Below, piece by piece: positions 44,325 to 54,928 of a DNA stretch of 64,000 nt (positions are counted from its first letter, which is position 1; every line of letters starts with the position of its first letter). Where the stretch lies: positions 806,001 through 870,000 of the forward strand of contig JACYUE010000002.1 in the NCBI GenBank assembly GCA_014841595.1. The letters are read 5' to 3'. The notes below the pieces were generated by a model. It was not told the DNA's origin. It did not search any database and worked only from the letters and a program-made list of their open reading frames with translations. Origin of the DNA: Oxalobacteraceae sp. CFBP 8761 (lineage in GTDB: Bacteria; Pseudomonadota; Gammaproteobacteria; Burkholderiales; Burkholderiaceae_D). The position numbers and the translations under genes are program-made.

Positions 44325-44876
44325 TCAAGCGGGGCAGGGTAGGTCTGACATTGCCGATTCGTACAGGCTGGAGTCGTTGATTGAAAGCACAAACTGATAA
44401 ACGCGCTCTATCTCTTGCTGGAGAATCACGTGTTTGAGCGAGAATCCACACCGTTGGAGCACTTTTGCCGAACCTATATTTCCAGCATATACATTGGCGA
44501 CTAAACGAGTGAGGTTCCAATGTGACCGCGCCTCCTGGATCAACCGCCTGACCGCCAGTGTTGCTAATCCTTGCCCGCAAGCGCTCTCGGCAATCCGATA
44601 TCCGACTTCTGCCGATCTTTCCAAAACGTTGATATCTTTCAGGTTCGCTCGGCCCACTATTTTTCCTTCAGAATCTTCGATAACGAGCGGGTGCCAGATT
44701 CCGTTATCAAGACCTGCCAAATAAGAGGCGATATGTTCGGTAACACCTTCGAGTGAGTAGAAGGCGGAGCTGCGTGCGTCAATGTGACGTTCGAACCATT
44801 GACGATTTTCCAGTTCAAGTTTCAGTAATGGCTCAGCATCAATTGGCTGCAGAGTGCGGATGCGGATCGGCCCCAT
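44325..44876 (-). CDS. GNAT-family N-acetyltransferase (RimJ/RimL type)
   Basis: A 183-residue acetyltransferase. The acetyl-CoA-binding signature is AEVGYRIAESACGQGLATLAVRRLI (Q/RxxGxG/A, about residues 92-115), followed by LTRLVANVYAGNIGSAKVLQRCGF, the motif of RimJ/RimL-type enzymes that acetylate ribosomal proteins, amino acids or antibiotics. Length is typical. The gene is distinctly AT-richer than its surroundings and uses rarer codons, so recent acquisition is plausible. The target is not deducible. No ribosome-binding site of note precedes the ATG at 44876. Confidence 0.9.
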   Translation of the reverse strand: MGPIRIRTLQPIDAEPLLKLELENRQWFERHIDARSSAFYSLEGVTEHIASYLAGLDNGIWHPLVIEDSEGKIVGRANLKDINVLERSAEVGYRIAESACGQGLATLAVRRLIQEARSHWNLTRLVANVYAGNIGSAKVLQRCGFSLKHVILQQEIERVYQFVLSINDSSLYESAMSDLPCPA

Positions 44877-45215
44877 AAAATCGTTTACTCTCTAATAAAA
44901 ATATGAGAATCGGGGCAGGCGATATGCGCACCTTTTTGTCCAACTGACTGCTGCGACTGGCTGCTTTGGCCGAAAGCAGATCGTCAGCATTGCTCAGTGT
45001 ACGTTCCTGCCGTCCCCGGAACAAGTTGCGCGAGCGCTGACAGACTGCAGTTGCTGTAGCGGACTTTCCCGTGTGGTGGCGAATTGCATTTGCACGCCAC
45101 AGTAACCCAGCAGTCATATGCATCCGTTTTTAATAGGCAACAATAACGCGGATTGCTATGATCGACCGTCACCGTGACGCCGCTGCCGGCGTTGACCAAC
45201 TTTACGAGGAGTCGC
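44877..45215. other. Intergenic region between divergent genes
   Basis: About 340 bases between the acetyltransferase and the 45216 gene, falling from AT-rich to normal composition. It contains one candidate small minus-strand ORF (separate entry). The sequence TTTTTAATAGG near 45127 and the following 80 bases are the likely promoter area for the plus-strand gene. Confidence 0.4.
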
Positions 45216-45217
45216 AT
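44984..45217 (-). CDS. Possible small cysteine-rich ORF, uncertain
   Basis: A 77-residue frame from an ATG at 45217, preceded on the minus strand by AGGG with eight-base spacing. It has seven cysteines, including CC, CKC and a terminal Cys, with YDCWVTVACKCNSPPHGK in the middle. It has no signal peptide. Its start codon overlaps the start of the divergent plus-strand gene, an awkward arrangement that argues against it. No family is recognised. Confidence 0.25.
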   Translation of the reverse strand: MRLLVKLVNAGSGVTVTVDHSNPRYCCLLKTDAYDCWVTVACKCNSPPHGKVRYSNCSLSALAQLVPGTAGTYTEQC

Positions 45218-45695
45218 GGTCTTTTCCCTGTCGCACCGTTGCAACAACACGCTATGCATTGCGGGCGCGCTTGCCTGCCTGTCGATCACGCCCGCCCACG
45301 CCGCCACACCCGAACAGTCGGTCAGCGAGCTGGTGCAGCGCTTTGCCACGGCGCAAGGCACGTTCGACCGCGCCACGCTGGAAGCGCTGACGGCAGAGAA
45401 CTATACCGAGATTTCCCCAATCGGCGAGGTCGACCCGCGCGCGAAGATGCTGTCGTTCTATGTCAAGCATGACGACAAGCCGCTGCCGGCAATCACCGTC
45501 GACGAGATCATGCCGCGCGTGCTGGGCAATACCGCCATCGTGCTCGCGAAGATGTCTTACGTCATGACGGTTGGCGGGCAAACCCGCACAGCCGCGGTGC
45601 GCTCGAGTTTCGTGGCGCTGCAGCAGGACGGCGCCTGGAAGCTGGTGTCAGCGCACTACACGCCGATCCGACCATCGGCCGCACCAGCCAAGTGA
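45216..45695 (+). CDS. Exported NTF2/SnoaL-like (DUF4440-type) protein
   Basis: A 159-residue protein: signal peptide ending near AHA-AT (about residue 29), then a single cystatin-like/NTF2-like domain with SVSELVQRFATAQGTFDRATLEALTAENYTEISPIGEV and the C-terminal TRTAAVRSSFVALQQDGAWKLVSAHYTPI, the common frame of SnoaL/DUF4440 proteins. The ATG at 45216 follows GAGGAG with proper spacing, preferred over an in-frame start 42 bases upstream. Members bind small molecules or are non-catalytic; no active residue is evident. It is followed after seven bases by an exported hydrolase and probably cotranscribed. Confidence 0.8.
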   Translation: MVFSLSHRCNNTLCIAGALACLSITPAHAATPEQSVSELVQRFATAQGTFDRATLEALTAENYTEISPIGEVDPRAKMLSFYVKHDDKPLPAITVDEIMPRVLGNTAIVLAKMSYVMTVGGQTRTAAVRSSFVALQQDGAWKLVSAHYTPIRPSAAPAK

Positions 45696-45702
45696 ACAAC
45701 CA

Positions 45703-47274
45703 ATGAAGTCGTCAATGAAATCGCCAATGAGCCTGCGTCCCGTCCTGATCTTGTTCTCCATCGCCGCCAGTGTCAGTGTCAGTGTCAGTGTCAGCGCAGG
45801 CGTGCCGGCGCCTGCCGCGCCAAATCTGATCCCTGAGGCTGGCCCGCATGCCGTCGGCCTGCGCGTCATCCAGCAATACGATTACAGCCGGCTGCTCGAG
45901 CCGCAGGTCGATGCGTTCGGCAAGGCCGGCAATGCTGCGCCTGGCCGGCCAATCCAGATGCTGGTCTGGTATCCAGCCAGGCGTGGTGGCGGCGCGCCGA
46001 TGCTGGCCGCAGATTATCAGCAAACCAGCCTGAATGATGTCGACTTCACCGCGCCGGCCGCCGAAGCAACGAGGCAGCGGGCAGACTGGGTGTCAGGGCC
46101 GCAGCGCGCGCAGTACCGCGCGCCGACGCTGGCCGTGCGTGACGCGGCGGCTGCCGCAGGCCGCTTTCCGGTGGTGATCTACGCGCCCAGCTTTGCCGCA
46201 CAAGCGCATGAAAACATCGACCTGTGCGAATACCTGGCCAGCCATGGTTATGTGGTGCTTGCCAGCCGCAGCCTGGGCGCGCGCTCGGTCATGATGACCG
46301 ACGACGTCGACGGCGTCGAGGCGCAGGCTGCCGATATCGCCTTCCTTGCCAATTACGCGCAGACGCTGCCGCAGGCCGACATCGGCAATGTGGCGGCGGC
46401 AGGTTTCAGCTGGGGCGGTATGGCCAATGTGTTTGCCGCGGCGCGTTCCAGCCGCATCAAGGCGCTGGTCAGCCTGGATGGCTCCATCCGGTATCACCCG
46501 AAGGTATGGGGCGCGGCGGGTTATGTGCAGCCAGCGCGCACTGCGGTGCCGATGCTGTACCTGGGCGCGCGTGCGCCGTCCGCGGAAGTCATGGAGCGCA
46601 AGGACATGCTCGGCAAGAGTTACCTTAACACGATGACGTATTCCGACGTGTATGTCGCGACGCTGCCGCCGATGACGCATCCGGATTTCAGCGCGTGGCA
46701 TGTGCGCTTTGCCGATGATGCGGCGTTCGGCGACTATGCGCGTGCCGATGTGCTGCAGGCGTATCGCAGCGGCGCGTTGTATGTGCGCCGGTTCCTGGAC
46801 GCGTATCTGAAGCAGGACACCGACGCCCTTGCATGGCTGAAGCAGTCGCCGGCGCGCCATGGTATCGGCCCGCAGGTGATGTCGATGGCATTCACGCCGG
46901 CCCGGCATGCACTCCTTGGCGAAGGCGACTTCCTGCGTGCGTTCGCCAAGGCCGGCTACAAGGATGCGCAGTCGATCCATGCCGGGATGGTGGCACGCTC
47001 GCCCGACTTCAAGCTCAGCCCCTTAAGCATGAATACGCTGGGCTACCAGCTGCTGCGGGCAAAGAACGCGCGCGGCGCTGTCGAGCTTTTCAAGCTGGCC
47101 ACGTTCCTCGAGCCGAAGTACGCCAACGCGTTCGACAGTGAAGGCGAGGCGTATGAAGCGCTCGGTGACACCAGGTCAGCCATTGCGGCGTACGAAAAAG
47201 CCGTCGCGGCCGATCCGAACCAGCGCAACGCCGTGGCGCGGATCGCGGCGCTGCGCCGGGGTGGCGCAGGCTAA
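45703..47274 (+). CDS. Exported alpha/beta hydrolase with C-terminal TPR
   Basis: A 523-residue protein. The signal peptide contains a SVSVSVSV run from a hexanucleotide repeat. A dienelactone-hydrolase-like alpha/beta domain (about 45-390) has the nucleophile Ser236 in GFSWGG and a plausible His in PPMTHPDF; an aspartate is not certain. The C-terminal 80 residues hold about two TPR units (RGAVELFKLATFLEPKYANAFDSEGEAYEALGD). The start may be 45703, 45715 or 45727; none has a strong ribosome-binding site. It is probably periplasmic. Substrate unknown; similar proteins are annotated as acetylhydrolases. It follows the SnoaL-like gene closely. Confidence 0.78.
   Translation: MKSSMKSPMSLRPVLILFSIAASVSVSVSVSAGVPAPAAPNLIPEAGPHAVGLRVIQQYDYSRLLEPQVDAFGKAGNAAPGRPIQMLVWYPARRGGGAPMLAADYQQTSLNDVDFTAPAAEATRQRADWVSGPQRAQYRAPTLAVRDAAAAAGRFPVVIYAPSFAAQAHENIDLCEYLASHGYVVLASRSLGARSVMMTDDVDGVEAQAADIAFLANYAQTLPQADIGNVAAAGFSWGGMANVFAAARSSRIKALVSLDGSIRYHPKVWGAAGYVQPARTAVPMLYLGARAPSAEVMERKDMLGKSYLNTMTYSDVYVATLPPMTHPDFSAWHVRFADDAAFGDYARADVLQAYRSGALYVRRFLDAYLKQDTDALAWLKQSPARHGIGPQVMSMAFTPARHALLGEGDFLRAFAKAGYKDAQSIHAGMVARSPDFKLSPLSMNTLGYQLLRAKNARGAVELFKLATFLEPKYANAFDSEGEAYEALGDTRSAIAAYEKAVAADPNQRNAVARIAALRRGGAG
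45769..45792 (+). repeat. Hexanucleotide repeat in a signal peptide
   Basis: Four perfect AGTGTC units (45769-45792) encode SVSVSVSV inside the hydrophobic core of the hydrolase signal peptide. Slippage would add or remove two residues without frameshift. Confidence 0.9.
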
Positions 47275-47281
47275 GCAGCGT

Positions 47282-48832
47282 TCAGGCCGCGCGGCGCCGG
47301 AAGTCGCGTGGCCGGAACCCCAGCAGCGCGAGCATCGCAAAATACGTCACGGCACTGGCCACGATGATGCCGAACAGCGCACCGATGCGCAGGCCGGGCG
47401 TCACCTTCATGGCGGCCCAGTCGAACTGCGCCTGGCCGAACCATGCCACGGCGCCCATGACCGCCACGCCGATGGCAAGCTTCAGGAAGAATTTCCCCCA
47501 GCCCGGTTGCGGCGTGTAGATGCCACGCCGGCGCAGGCCGATGTACAGGCAGGTCGCGTTGATGCAGGCGCCCAGGCCGATCGACAGCGCCAGGCCCGCC
47601 ACGCCCATCAGCGGCACGAAGATCAGGTTCATCAACTGCGTGGCGACCAGCACGCCAACGGCGATGCGCACCGGCGTCTTGACGTCCTGGCGGGCGTAGA
47701 ACGCTGGCGCCAGAATCTTGACAAGGATGATGCCGAGCAGGCCGGCGCTGTACGCCATCAGCGGCATCGAAGAATTGACCAAGGCCGCATCGTCGAATTT
47801 ACCGTAGTGGAAGAGGGTGGCGATCATCGGCACGGCCAGTGTGGCCATGCCAACGGCGGCCGGCAGCGCGAGCAGGAAGGTCAGGCGCAGGCCCCAGTTC
47901 AGCAGCGCCGCGTATTCGGCGGTGTCGCCTTCGCTATTGGCTTTCGACAGCGATGGCAACAGGATCGTGCCCAGGGCCACGCCCAGCATCGCGGTCGGGA
48001 ACTCCATCAGGCGATCGGCATATTGCAGCGCCGAGACGGCGCCGGCGGCCAGGCTGGCGGCGATGCCGGTATTGATCAACAGGCTGATCTGCGCTGCGGA
48101 CACGGCGAACACGGCCGGGCCCATCTTCTTGAGCATGCGGCGCACGCCGGCGTCGCGCAGGCCCGTCATCGGATTGAACGAGATGCGCGGCAACATGCCG
48201 ATTTTCACGAGCGACGGAATCTGGATCGCCACCTGCAGCAGGCCGCCCACGCAGACCGCAATCGCCATCGCGTAGATCGGCTGCTCGAGGTAATTGACCA
48301 GCACGAGCGACGCGAAGATGAACGACAGGTTCAGCAGCACCGGCGTGAACGCAGGGATCTTGAACTGGCGCCAGGTATTCAGGATGCCGCCGGCCAGTGC
48401 GACGAACGACATGCAGGCGATGTACGGGAACATCATCTGCGTCATGATGACCGACGCGTTGTAGGCGCCGGGCGTTTCGCGCAGGTCGCCGGCCAGGACC
48501 ATGATCAGGAGCGGGGCGCCGATGATGCCCACGATGCTGGTGAGCACCGTGGCCCACAGCAGCGACGTGGCGACATGGTCGACCAGCGTCTTGGTGGCCA
48601 CGTCGCCATGCTGCGTCTTGTATTCGGACAGGATCGGCACGAACGCTTGCGAGAACGCCCCTTCGGCAAACAGACGCCGCAGCAGATTGGGCAGGCGGAA
48701 CGCGATGATGAAGGCATCGGTATACGCCGAGGCGCCGAAAGCGCGCGCAAACAGGCTTTCACGCAAGAGACCGGTGACGCGCGAAAGCATCGTCATGCTG
48801 GAGATGGCGGCGAGGGTTCTGAGCAGGTTCAT
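47282..48832 (-). CDS. murJ: Lipid II flippase MurJ
   Basis: A 516-residue polytopic membrane protein of the MVF/MurJ family with about 14 transmembrane helices. The typical N-terminus MNLLRTLAAISSMTMLSRVTGLLRE and the LPNLLRRLFAEGAFSQAFVPI motif are intact, including the conserved arginines (Arg18, Arg24, Arg52) that line the central cavity. It flips lipid-linked peptidoglycan precursor across the inner membrane and is essential in most bacteria. It converges on the hydrolase and diverges from rpsT, the common beta-proteobacterial arrangement. Confidence 0.95.
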   Translation of the reverse strand: MNLLRTLAAISSMTMLSRVTGLLRESLFARAFGASAYTDAFIIAFRLPNLLRRLFAEGAFSQAFVPILSEYKTQHGDVATKTLVDHVATSLLWATVLTSIVGIIGAPLLIMVLAGDLRETPGAYNASVIMTQMMFPYIACMSFVALAGGILNTWRQFKIPAFTPVLLNLSFIFASLVLVNYLEQPIYAMAIAVCVGGLLQVAIQIPSLVKIGMLPRISFNPMTGLRDAGVRRMLKKMGPAVFAVSAAQISLLINTGIAASLAAGAVSALQYADRLMEFPTAMLGVALGTILLPSLSKANSEGDTAEYAALLNWGLRLTFLLALPAAVGMATLAVPMIATLFHYGKFDDAALVNSSMPLMAYSAGLLGIILVKILAPAFYARQDVKTPVRIAVGVLVATQLMNLIFVPLMGVAGLALSIGLGACINATCLYIGLRRRGIYTPQPGWGKFFLKLAIGVAVMGAVAWFGQAQFDWAAMKVTPGLRIGALFGIIVASAVTYFAMLALLGFRPRDFRRRAA

Positions 48833-48899
48833 GGCGCGAGATTATACTGGTGCAACTCGACCGGTACAGACATCCGGCCGACAATCTTTGAATTTTGAA

Positions 48900-48928
48900 T
48901 TGCCCAGACTTGAAAGCTTCGCTATAAT
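48900..48928 (+). promoter_or_regulatory. Sigma-70 promoter of rpsT
   Basis: TTGCCC (48900-48905) and a perfect TATAAT (48923-48928) are separated by 17 bases. The position, about 115 bases before rpsT, fits a leader-containing ribosomal protein mRNA. Confidence 0.68.
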
Positions 48929-49041
48929 CATGGGCTGTACTGAATTCTGTTAGCAGACACTAATCGTTGGGCAGGCTCCTGCGCCGGTTTAACAGTCGCT
49001 AATGTTTGCAAACGCAACTTGACCCCGATTTAGGAAATTCC

Positions 49042-49308
49042 ATGGCAAATACCGCACAAGCGCGCAAGCGCGCTCGTCAAGCAGTTAAGCAAAACGCGCA
49101 CAACTCGTCGCAGCGTTCGACCCTGCGTACCGCAATCAAGGCAGCTCGCAAAGCCATCCAGGCTGGCGACAAAGAAGCCGCGACCCTGATCTTCCAGCAG
49201 TCCGTGTCGAAAATCGACAGCATCGCTGACAAGAAAATCATCCACAAGAACAAAGCAGCGCGCCACAAGAGCCGCCTGGCTGCAGCCCTGAAAGCACTGT
49301 CGGCGTAA
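49042..49308 (+). CDS. rpsT: 30S ribosomal protein S20
   Basis: An 88-residue, strongly basic protein matching S20 from the start: [18 protein letters not shown], then the helical hairpin with [17 protein letters not shown] and the C-terminal [17 protein letters not shown]20 binds 16S rRNA early in small-subunit assembly. TAGGAA precedes the ATG. The gene has its own promoter and terminator, and a leader of roughly 105 bases that may carry the autoregulatory site known for rpsT in enterobacteria. Confidence 0.97.
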   Translation: MANTAQARKRARQAVKQNAHNSSQRSTLRTAIKAARKAIQAGDKEAATLIFQQSVSKIDSIADKKIIHKNKAARHKSRLAAALKALSA

Positions 49309-49722
49309 AGCCCGCGTGCGTGCGGCCTCCGGGCCGCGCAGGCAAGTTCTGTGCAGTGGAAAGACCCGCCCGACTTCGGTCCTGGCGGGTTTTTTTGCTT
49401 GGCGCTCCCATTTTTCCATCCGGAATGCATGACGGCGTTAGCGATAACGTAAAAACTGGTGTCCGCCGCAAAGGTGGGGCATAATATGGCGCGTCTTATG
49501 TCTTATAGAAGACTAGTGTTGAAGACAGGTTTCGCGGCCTTGCACGGCGCGGCCGCCCAACCAACGGAATGTACGCCGGTGCGCTCTGGCCCTCCCGTCG
49601 CAGACAGGGGTAGAATGTCCGGCATCGGCGCCCAGTGCCCGCGGCTCATCTATTGATGGGCCGTGGCCAATTGTCAGTTTTTACTACGCGCGACGTTGTC
49701 GCGATTACCGAGGAAAATGTGC
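49309..49722. other. Intergenic region between rpsT and monomeric IDH
   Basis: It begins with the rpsT terminator. Further on are an inverted repeat CGTTA-GCGA-TAACG (49436-49449), a -10-like CATAATATGG (49490-49498), and an inverted repeat GTCTT-ATAG-AAGAC (49500-49513) that may be regulatory for the IDH gene. No gene is supported. Confidence 0.5.
49364..49397 (+). terminator. Terminator after rpsT
   Basis: Seven-base arms ACCCGCC (49364-49370) and GGCGGGT (49384-49390), followed by eight T residues. A second, GC-rich hairpin lies just before it. Confidence 0.85.
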
Positions 49723-51954
<2,232 letters not shown>

Positions 51955-51976
51955 TCTGAACGGCTGCTGTAACTGA

Positions 51977-52008
51977 AACCCGCCGACCGAGAGGTCGGCG
52001 GGTTTTTT
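51977..52008. terminator. Bidirectional terminator, IDH and rluE
   Basis: A perfect 12-bp stem (51977-51988 with 51993-52004) around GAGA, then T residues on plus. The stem lies at the end of the convergent rluE gene, whose stop codon is inside the T run. Confidence 0.88.
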
Positions 52009-52573
52009 ATTCGTCCGCGTGGCGCGAGTAGGCTGGGACGTCGATGAATTCGCCTGGCAGCAATGGGTGCGTACTCAGGGAAAACGGGCCGATACTGCTG
52101 CGCACCAGGCGCAGCGTCGGCAAGCCCACGGCCGCCGTCATCCGGCGCACCTGGCGGTTCTTGCCTTCTTCGAGCGTGATGGCAAGCCAGCTGGTGGGCT
52201 TGTCCTGGCGCGCACGGATCGGCGGATTACGCGGCCACAGCCACTCGGGCTCGGCGATGCGCGCGGCGCGGCACGGCTTGGTGACGAAGTCGCCCAGGTC
52301 AAGCGGCGCCTGCAGGCGCGCCATGGCGGCGGCATCGGGCACGCCATCGACTTGCACCAGGTAGGTCTTGGCTTCCTTGTGATCGGGATGGGCGATCTTG
52401 TGCTGGAGCTGGCCGTCGTCGGTCAGCAGCATCAGGCCTTCGCTGTCGGCATCGAGCCGGCCGGCGGGGTAGATGCCGGGAATCTTGAGATAGTCAGCAA
52501 GGCATTCGCGGCCTTCCTGGGACGAGAACTGGCACAGGACCTGGAACGGTTTATTGAAGAGGATCAGGGACAT
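52007..52573 (-). CDS. 23S rRNA pseudouridine synthase, RluE/RsuA type
   Basis: A 188-residue pseudouridine synthase without an S4 domain. The start at 52573 gives MSLILFNKPFQVLCQF, the family opening; the longer in-frame stretch upstream is low-complexity and repeated. The catalytic motif is GRLDADSEGLMLLTDDG with the nucleophilic Asp in RLD; later landmarks KTYLVQVDG, ITLEEGKNRQVRRMTAAVGLPTLRLVR are present. Size and motifs fit RluE, which modifies U2457 of 23S rRNA. It is convergent with the monomeric IDH and divergent from icd. Confidence 0.88.
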   Translation of the reverse strand: MSLILFNKPFQVLCQFSSQEGRECLADYLKIPGIYPAGRLDADSEGLMLLTDDGQLQHKIAHPDHKEAKTYLVQVDGVPDAAAMARLQAPLDLGDFVTKPCRAARIAEPEWLWPRNPPIRARQDKPTSWLAITLEEGKNRQVRRMTAAVGLPTLRLVRSSIGPFSLSTHPLLPGEFIDVPAYSRHADE

Positions 52574-52694
52574 GAAGGTGCAGAGAAACGAATGAAAGGG
52601 CGGCCAGCCGGTAGCGTGGCAATATGGCAAAATACTGGGGCATAATGAAGAGCAGCCCTCGGCTGACGCTGGCCACGGCGACATTGTAGGCGAG

Positions 52695-52730
52695 TTTGTA
52701 ACGTAGTTCGTAACGTAGTTCATAACGTCG
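52695..52730. repeat. Three 12-bp tandem repeats upstream of icd
   Basis: TTTGTAACGTAG, TTCGTAACGTAG and TTCATAACGTCG follow each other without gap, ending 36 bases before the icd start. They are probably in the promoter or leader of icd. Function unknown. Confidence 0.8.
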
Positions 52731-52766
52731 TTCGCTTCGCCTTTCGCCACCTACCTGGAGAACTAG

Positions 52767-54020
52767 ATGTACCAGCATATCACCGTCCCGCCTGCGGGCC
52801 AGAAGATCACCGTCAATGCCGACTGCAGCCTGAATGTGCCGGCCACGCCGATCATTCCATATATCGAGGGTGACGGCACGGGCGCGGATATCACGCCGGT
52901 GATGAAGAAGGTGGTCGACGCGGCGGTACGCAAGGCCTACGGTGGCGAGCGCAGCATCGCCTGGATGGAGATCTTCGCCGGTGAAAAGGCGACCAAACGC
53001 TACGGCGCCGATGTCTGGCTGCCCGCCGAAGCGCTGGACGTGCTGAAGGAGTACGTCGTCTCGATCAAGGGTCCGCTGACCACGCCGGTCGGCGGCGGCA
53101 TCCGCTCGCTGAATGTCGCGCTGCGCCAGGAACTCGACCTGTATGTCTGCCTGCGCCCGGTGCGCTATTTCACTGGCGTGCCGTCGCCACTGAAGCAGCC
53201 GGAAAAGACCGACATGGTGATCTTCCGTGAAAACTCCGAAGACATCTATGCCGGTATCGAATGGGAGGCCGGGTCGGAAGGCGCGCAAAAGCTGATCGCG
53301 TTTCTGAAAGCCGAGCTGGGCGTGTCGAAGATCCGTTTTCCGGCCACGTCGGCCCTGGGCCTGAAGCCCGTTTCGATCGAGGGCACCGAACGCCTCGTGC
53401 GCAAGGCGATCCAGTACGCGATCGATCACGACAAGCCATCGGTGACCCTGGTCCACAAGGGTAATATCATGAAGTACACCGAAGGGGGCTTCCGCGACTG
53501 GGGTTACGCGCTGGCGCAGAAGGAATTCGGCGCCGAGCTGTTCGACGGCGGCCCATGGTGCAAGCTGAAAAATCCGAAGACCGGGCGCGACATCATGATC
53601 AAGGACTCGATCGCCGACGCCTTCCTGCAGCAGATCCTGCTGCGCCCGGCTGAATACAGCGTGATCGCCACGCTGAACCTGAACGGCGATTACATTTCCG
53701 ATGCACTGGCGGCCCAGGTCGGCGGCATCGGCATCGCGCCGGGCGCGAACATGTCCGATTCGGTGGCGATGTTCGAAGCGACCCACGGCACGGCACCGAA
53801 ATACGCCGGCAAGGATTACGTGAATCCCGGCTCGCTGATCCTGTCAGCCGAAATGATGCTGCGTCACATGGGCTGGAGCGAGGCGGCCGACCTGATCATC
53901 GCAGCGATGGGCAAGGCCATTGTGTCGAAAAAAGTGACGTACGATTTCGCGCGCCTGATGGAAGGGGCAACGCAGGTGTCGTGCTCGGGCTTTGGTGAAG
54001 TGCTGATCGAACAGATGTGA
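52767..54020 (+). CDS. icd: NADP-dependent isocitrate dehydrogenase, dimeric type
   Basis: A 417-residue decarboxylating IDH of the E. coli type. The active-site serine segment [13 protein letters not shown] contains Ser114, equal to the phosphorylated Ser113 of E. coli; other substrate-binding residues (Arg in LRPVRYF, Lys and Tyr) are present, and the NADP pocket [17 protein letters not shown] is intact. TGGAGA precedes the ATG. It converts isocitrate to 2-oxoglutarate. It coexists with the monomeric enzyme close by, which is unusual but known in some proteobacteria. A double terminator follows. Confidence 0.96.
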   Translation: MYQHITVPPAGQKITVNADCSLNVPATPIIPYIEGDGTGADITPVMKKVVDAAVRKAYGGERSIAWMEIFAGEKATKRYGADVWLPAEALDVLKEYVVSIKGPLTTPVGGGIRSLNVALRQELDLYVCLRPVRYFTGVPSPLKQPEKTDMVIFRENSEDIYAGIEWEAGSEGAQKLIAFLKAELGVSKIRFPATSALGLKPVSIEGTERLVRKAIQYAIDHDKPSVTLVHKGNIMKYTEGGFRDWGYALAQKEFGAELFDGGPWCKLKNPKTGRDIMIKDSIADAFLQQILLRPAEYSVIATLNLNGDYISDALAAQVGGIGIAPGANMSDSVAMFEATHGTAPKYAGKDYVNPGSLILSAEMMLRHMGWSEAADLIIAAMGKAIVSKKVTYDFARLMEGATQVSCSGFGEVLIEQM

Positions 54021-54026
54021 CGTGCA

Positions 54027-54084
54027 GCCCGTCGTCGCAGTGCCGACGGGCGAAAAAAAACCCCACTGCGAGAGTGGGGCTTTT
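54027..54084. terminator. Double hairpin terminator between icd and cspA
   Basis: First stem GCCCGTCG/CGACGGGC (54027-54034, 54044-54051), then A run (54053-54060), then stem CCCCACT/AGTGGGG (54061-54067, 54073-54079) and a short T run. The A run before the second stem makes it a strong terminator for the minus-strand cspA gene. Confidence 0.85.
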
Positions 54085-54104
54085 CACTTCCGGTAGGGGA
54101 ATGA

Positions 54105-54308
54105 TTAGTTACCCTGGATGTTGGAAGCTTGCTTGCCTTTAGGGCCTTGCGTGACTTCGAATTGGACTTTTTGACCTTCTTTGAGGGTCTTAAAACCGTT
54201 CATGTTGATTGCGGAGAAGTGTGCGAACAGATCCTCGCCGCCGTCATCAGGCGTGATGAAGCCAAAGCCTTTGGAATCATTGAACCACTTAACAGTACCA
54301 GTTGCCAT
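54105..54308 (-). CDS. cspA: Cold-shock-domain protein
   Basis: A 67-residue single-domain cold-shock protein with RNP1 KGFGFITP and RNP2 DLFAHFSAI intact, ending [13 protein letters not shown]. It binds single-stranded RNA or DNA and melts structure in mRNA. The long leader (about 110 bases from the putative promoter) agrees with post-transcriptional control of such genes. It is divergent from clpS. Paralogues are usually several per genome, so the letter A is a convenience, not proof of cold induction. Confidence 0.95.
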   Translation of the reverse strand: MATGTVKWFNDSKGFGFITPDDGGEDLFAHFSAINMNGFKTLKEGQKVQFEVTQGPKGKQASNIQGN

Positions 54309-54423
54309 AAAAGAACTTTCAAATTTAACAAATCACACGAGCCATAAAAGCAAGAAACCTCTTGCCCTCCTCAGCCTGCTAACTGCGTATCAACGAGTAC
54401 ATAAGTACAAAGTCGATGACTGC

Positions 54424-54452
54424 ATTGTTGGTGGAATAATCACGCAAGTCAA
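54424..54452 (-). promoter_or_regulatory. Putative cspA promoter
   Basis: On the minus strand TTGACT (54452-54447) and AACAAT (54429-54424) are 17 bases apart. Transcription would begin near 54417 and give a leader of about 110 bases. Confidence 0.45.
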
Positions 54453-54592
54453 GAGGTTTGGGGCGGGGGTTGTCAAATTTTTCATCGTATTCCTGTGCAG
54501 TGGACTTGATTTCGGCAATCGAAACGCCATCTGCGCAGTTATCCGAAAACGCGTAAGATGGAAACAACAGAAAAACGGGCTGATGTTTACGC

Positions 54593-54620
54593 TTGGCACT
54601 AACCTCGGAAGTATTAGAAT
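54593..54620 (+). promoter_or_regulatory. Putative clpS promoter close to the start codon
   Basis: TTGGCA (54593-54598) and TAGAAT (54615-54620), 16 bases apart, each five of six to consensus. The -10 ends only five bases before the clpS ATG at 54626, so the transcript would be almost leaderless. Confidence 0.45.
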
Positions 54621-54625
54621 ACCCC

Positions 54626-54928
54626 ATGGCAACGAAGCACGATACTGAACAACTGCTAGAGCGGCAGACCGTCAAACCGCCTCCGCTATACCAGGTGGCG
54701 CTACTGAACGATGATTACACGCCGATGGAGTTTGTCGTGGCCGTGATCCAGGAGTATTTCAACAAGGATCGGGAAACGGCCACGCAGATCATGCTGTCGG
54801 TACACCAGAACGGCAAAGGAGTGTGCGGCGTGTTTTCCAAAGATATAGCGTGTACCAAAGTGGAGTTTGTCTTAACGCATGCACGCAAGGCAGGGCATCC
54901 CCTGCAGTGCGTGATGGAGGAAGTATGA
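54626..54928 (+). CDS. clpS: ATP-dependent Clp protease adapter ClpS
   Basis: A 100-residue adapter that delivers N-degron proteins to ClpA. The diagnostic core is [13 protein letters not shown], followed by [32 protein letters not shown] and the C-terminal [16 protein letters not shown]. The N-degron pocket residues (Asn and Asp of NDDYT, His of SVHQNG) are kept. The start at 54626 lacks a Shine-Dalgarno at good spacing; a GGAAG lies 14 bases upstream. Its stop overlaps the clpA start (ATGA), giving translational coupling. Confidence 0.95.
   Translation: MATKHDTEQLLERQTVKPPPLYQVALLNDDYTPMEFVVAVIQEYFNKDRETATQIMLSVHQNGKGVCGVFSKDIACTKVEFVLTHARKAGHPLQCVMEEV

Larger units (their letters stand above)
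54309..54625. other. Divergent leader and promoter region, cspA/clpS
   Basis: 317 AT-richer bases. On minus they form the long cspA leader, containing a CAAGAA/TCTTG hairpin near 54351-54364. On plus the clpS promoter lies at the right end. No gene or separate RNA is supported. Confidence 0.6.
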
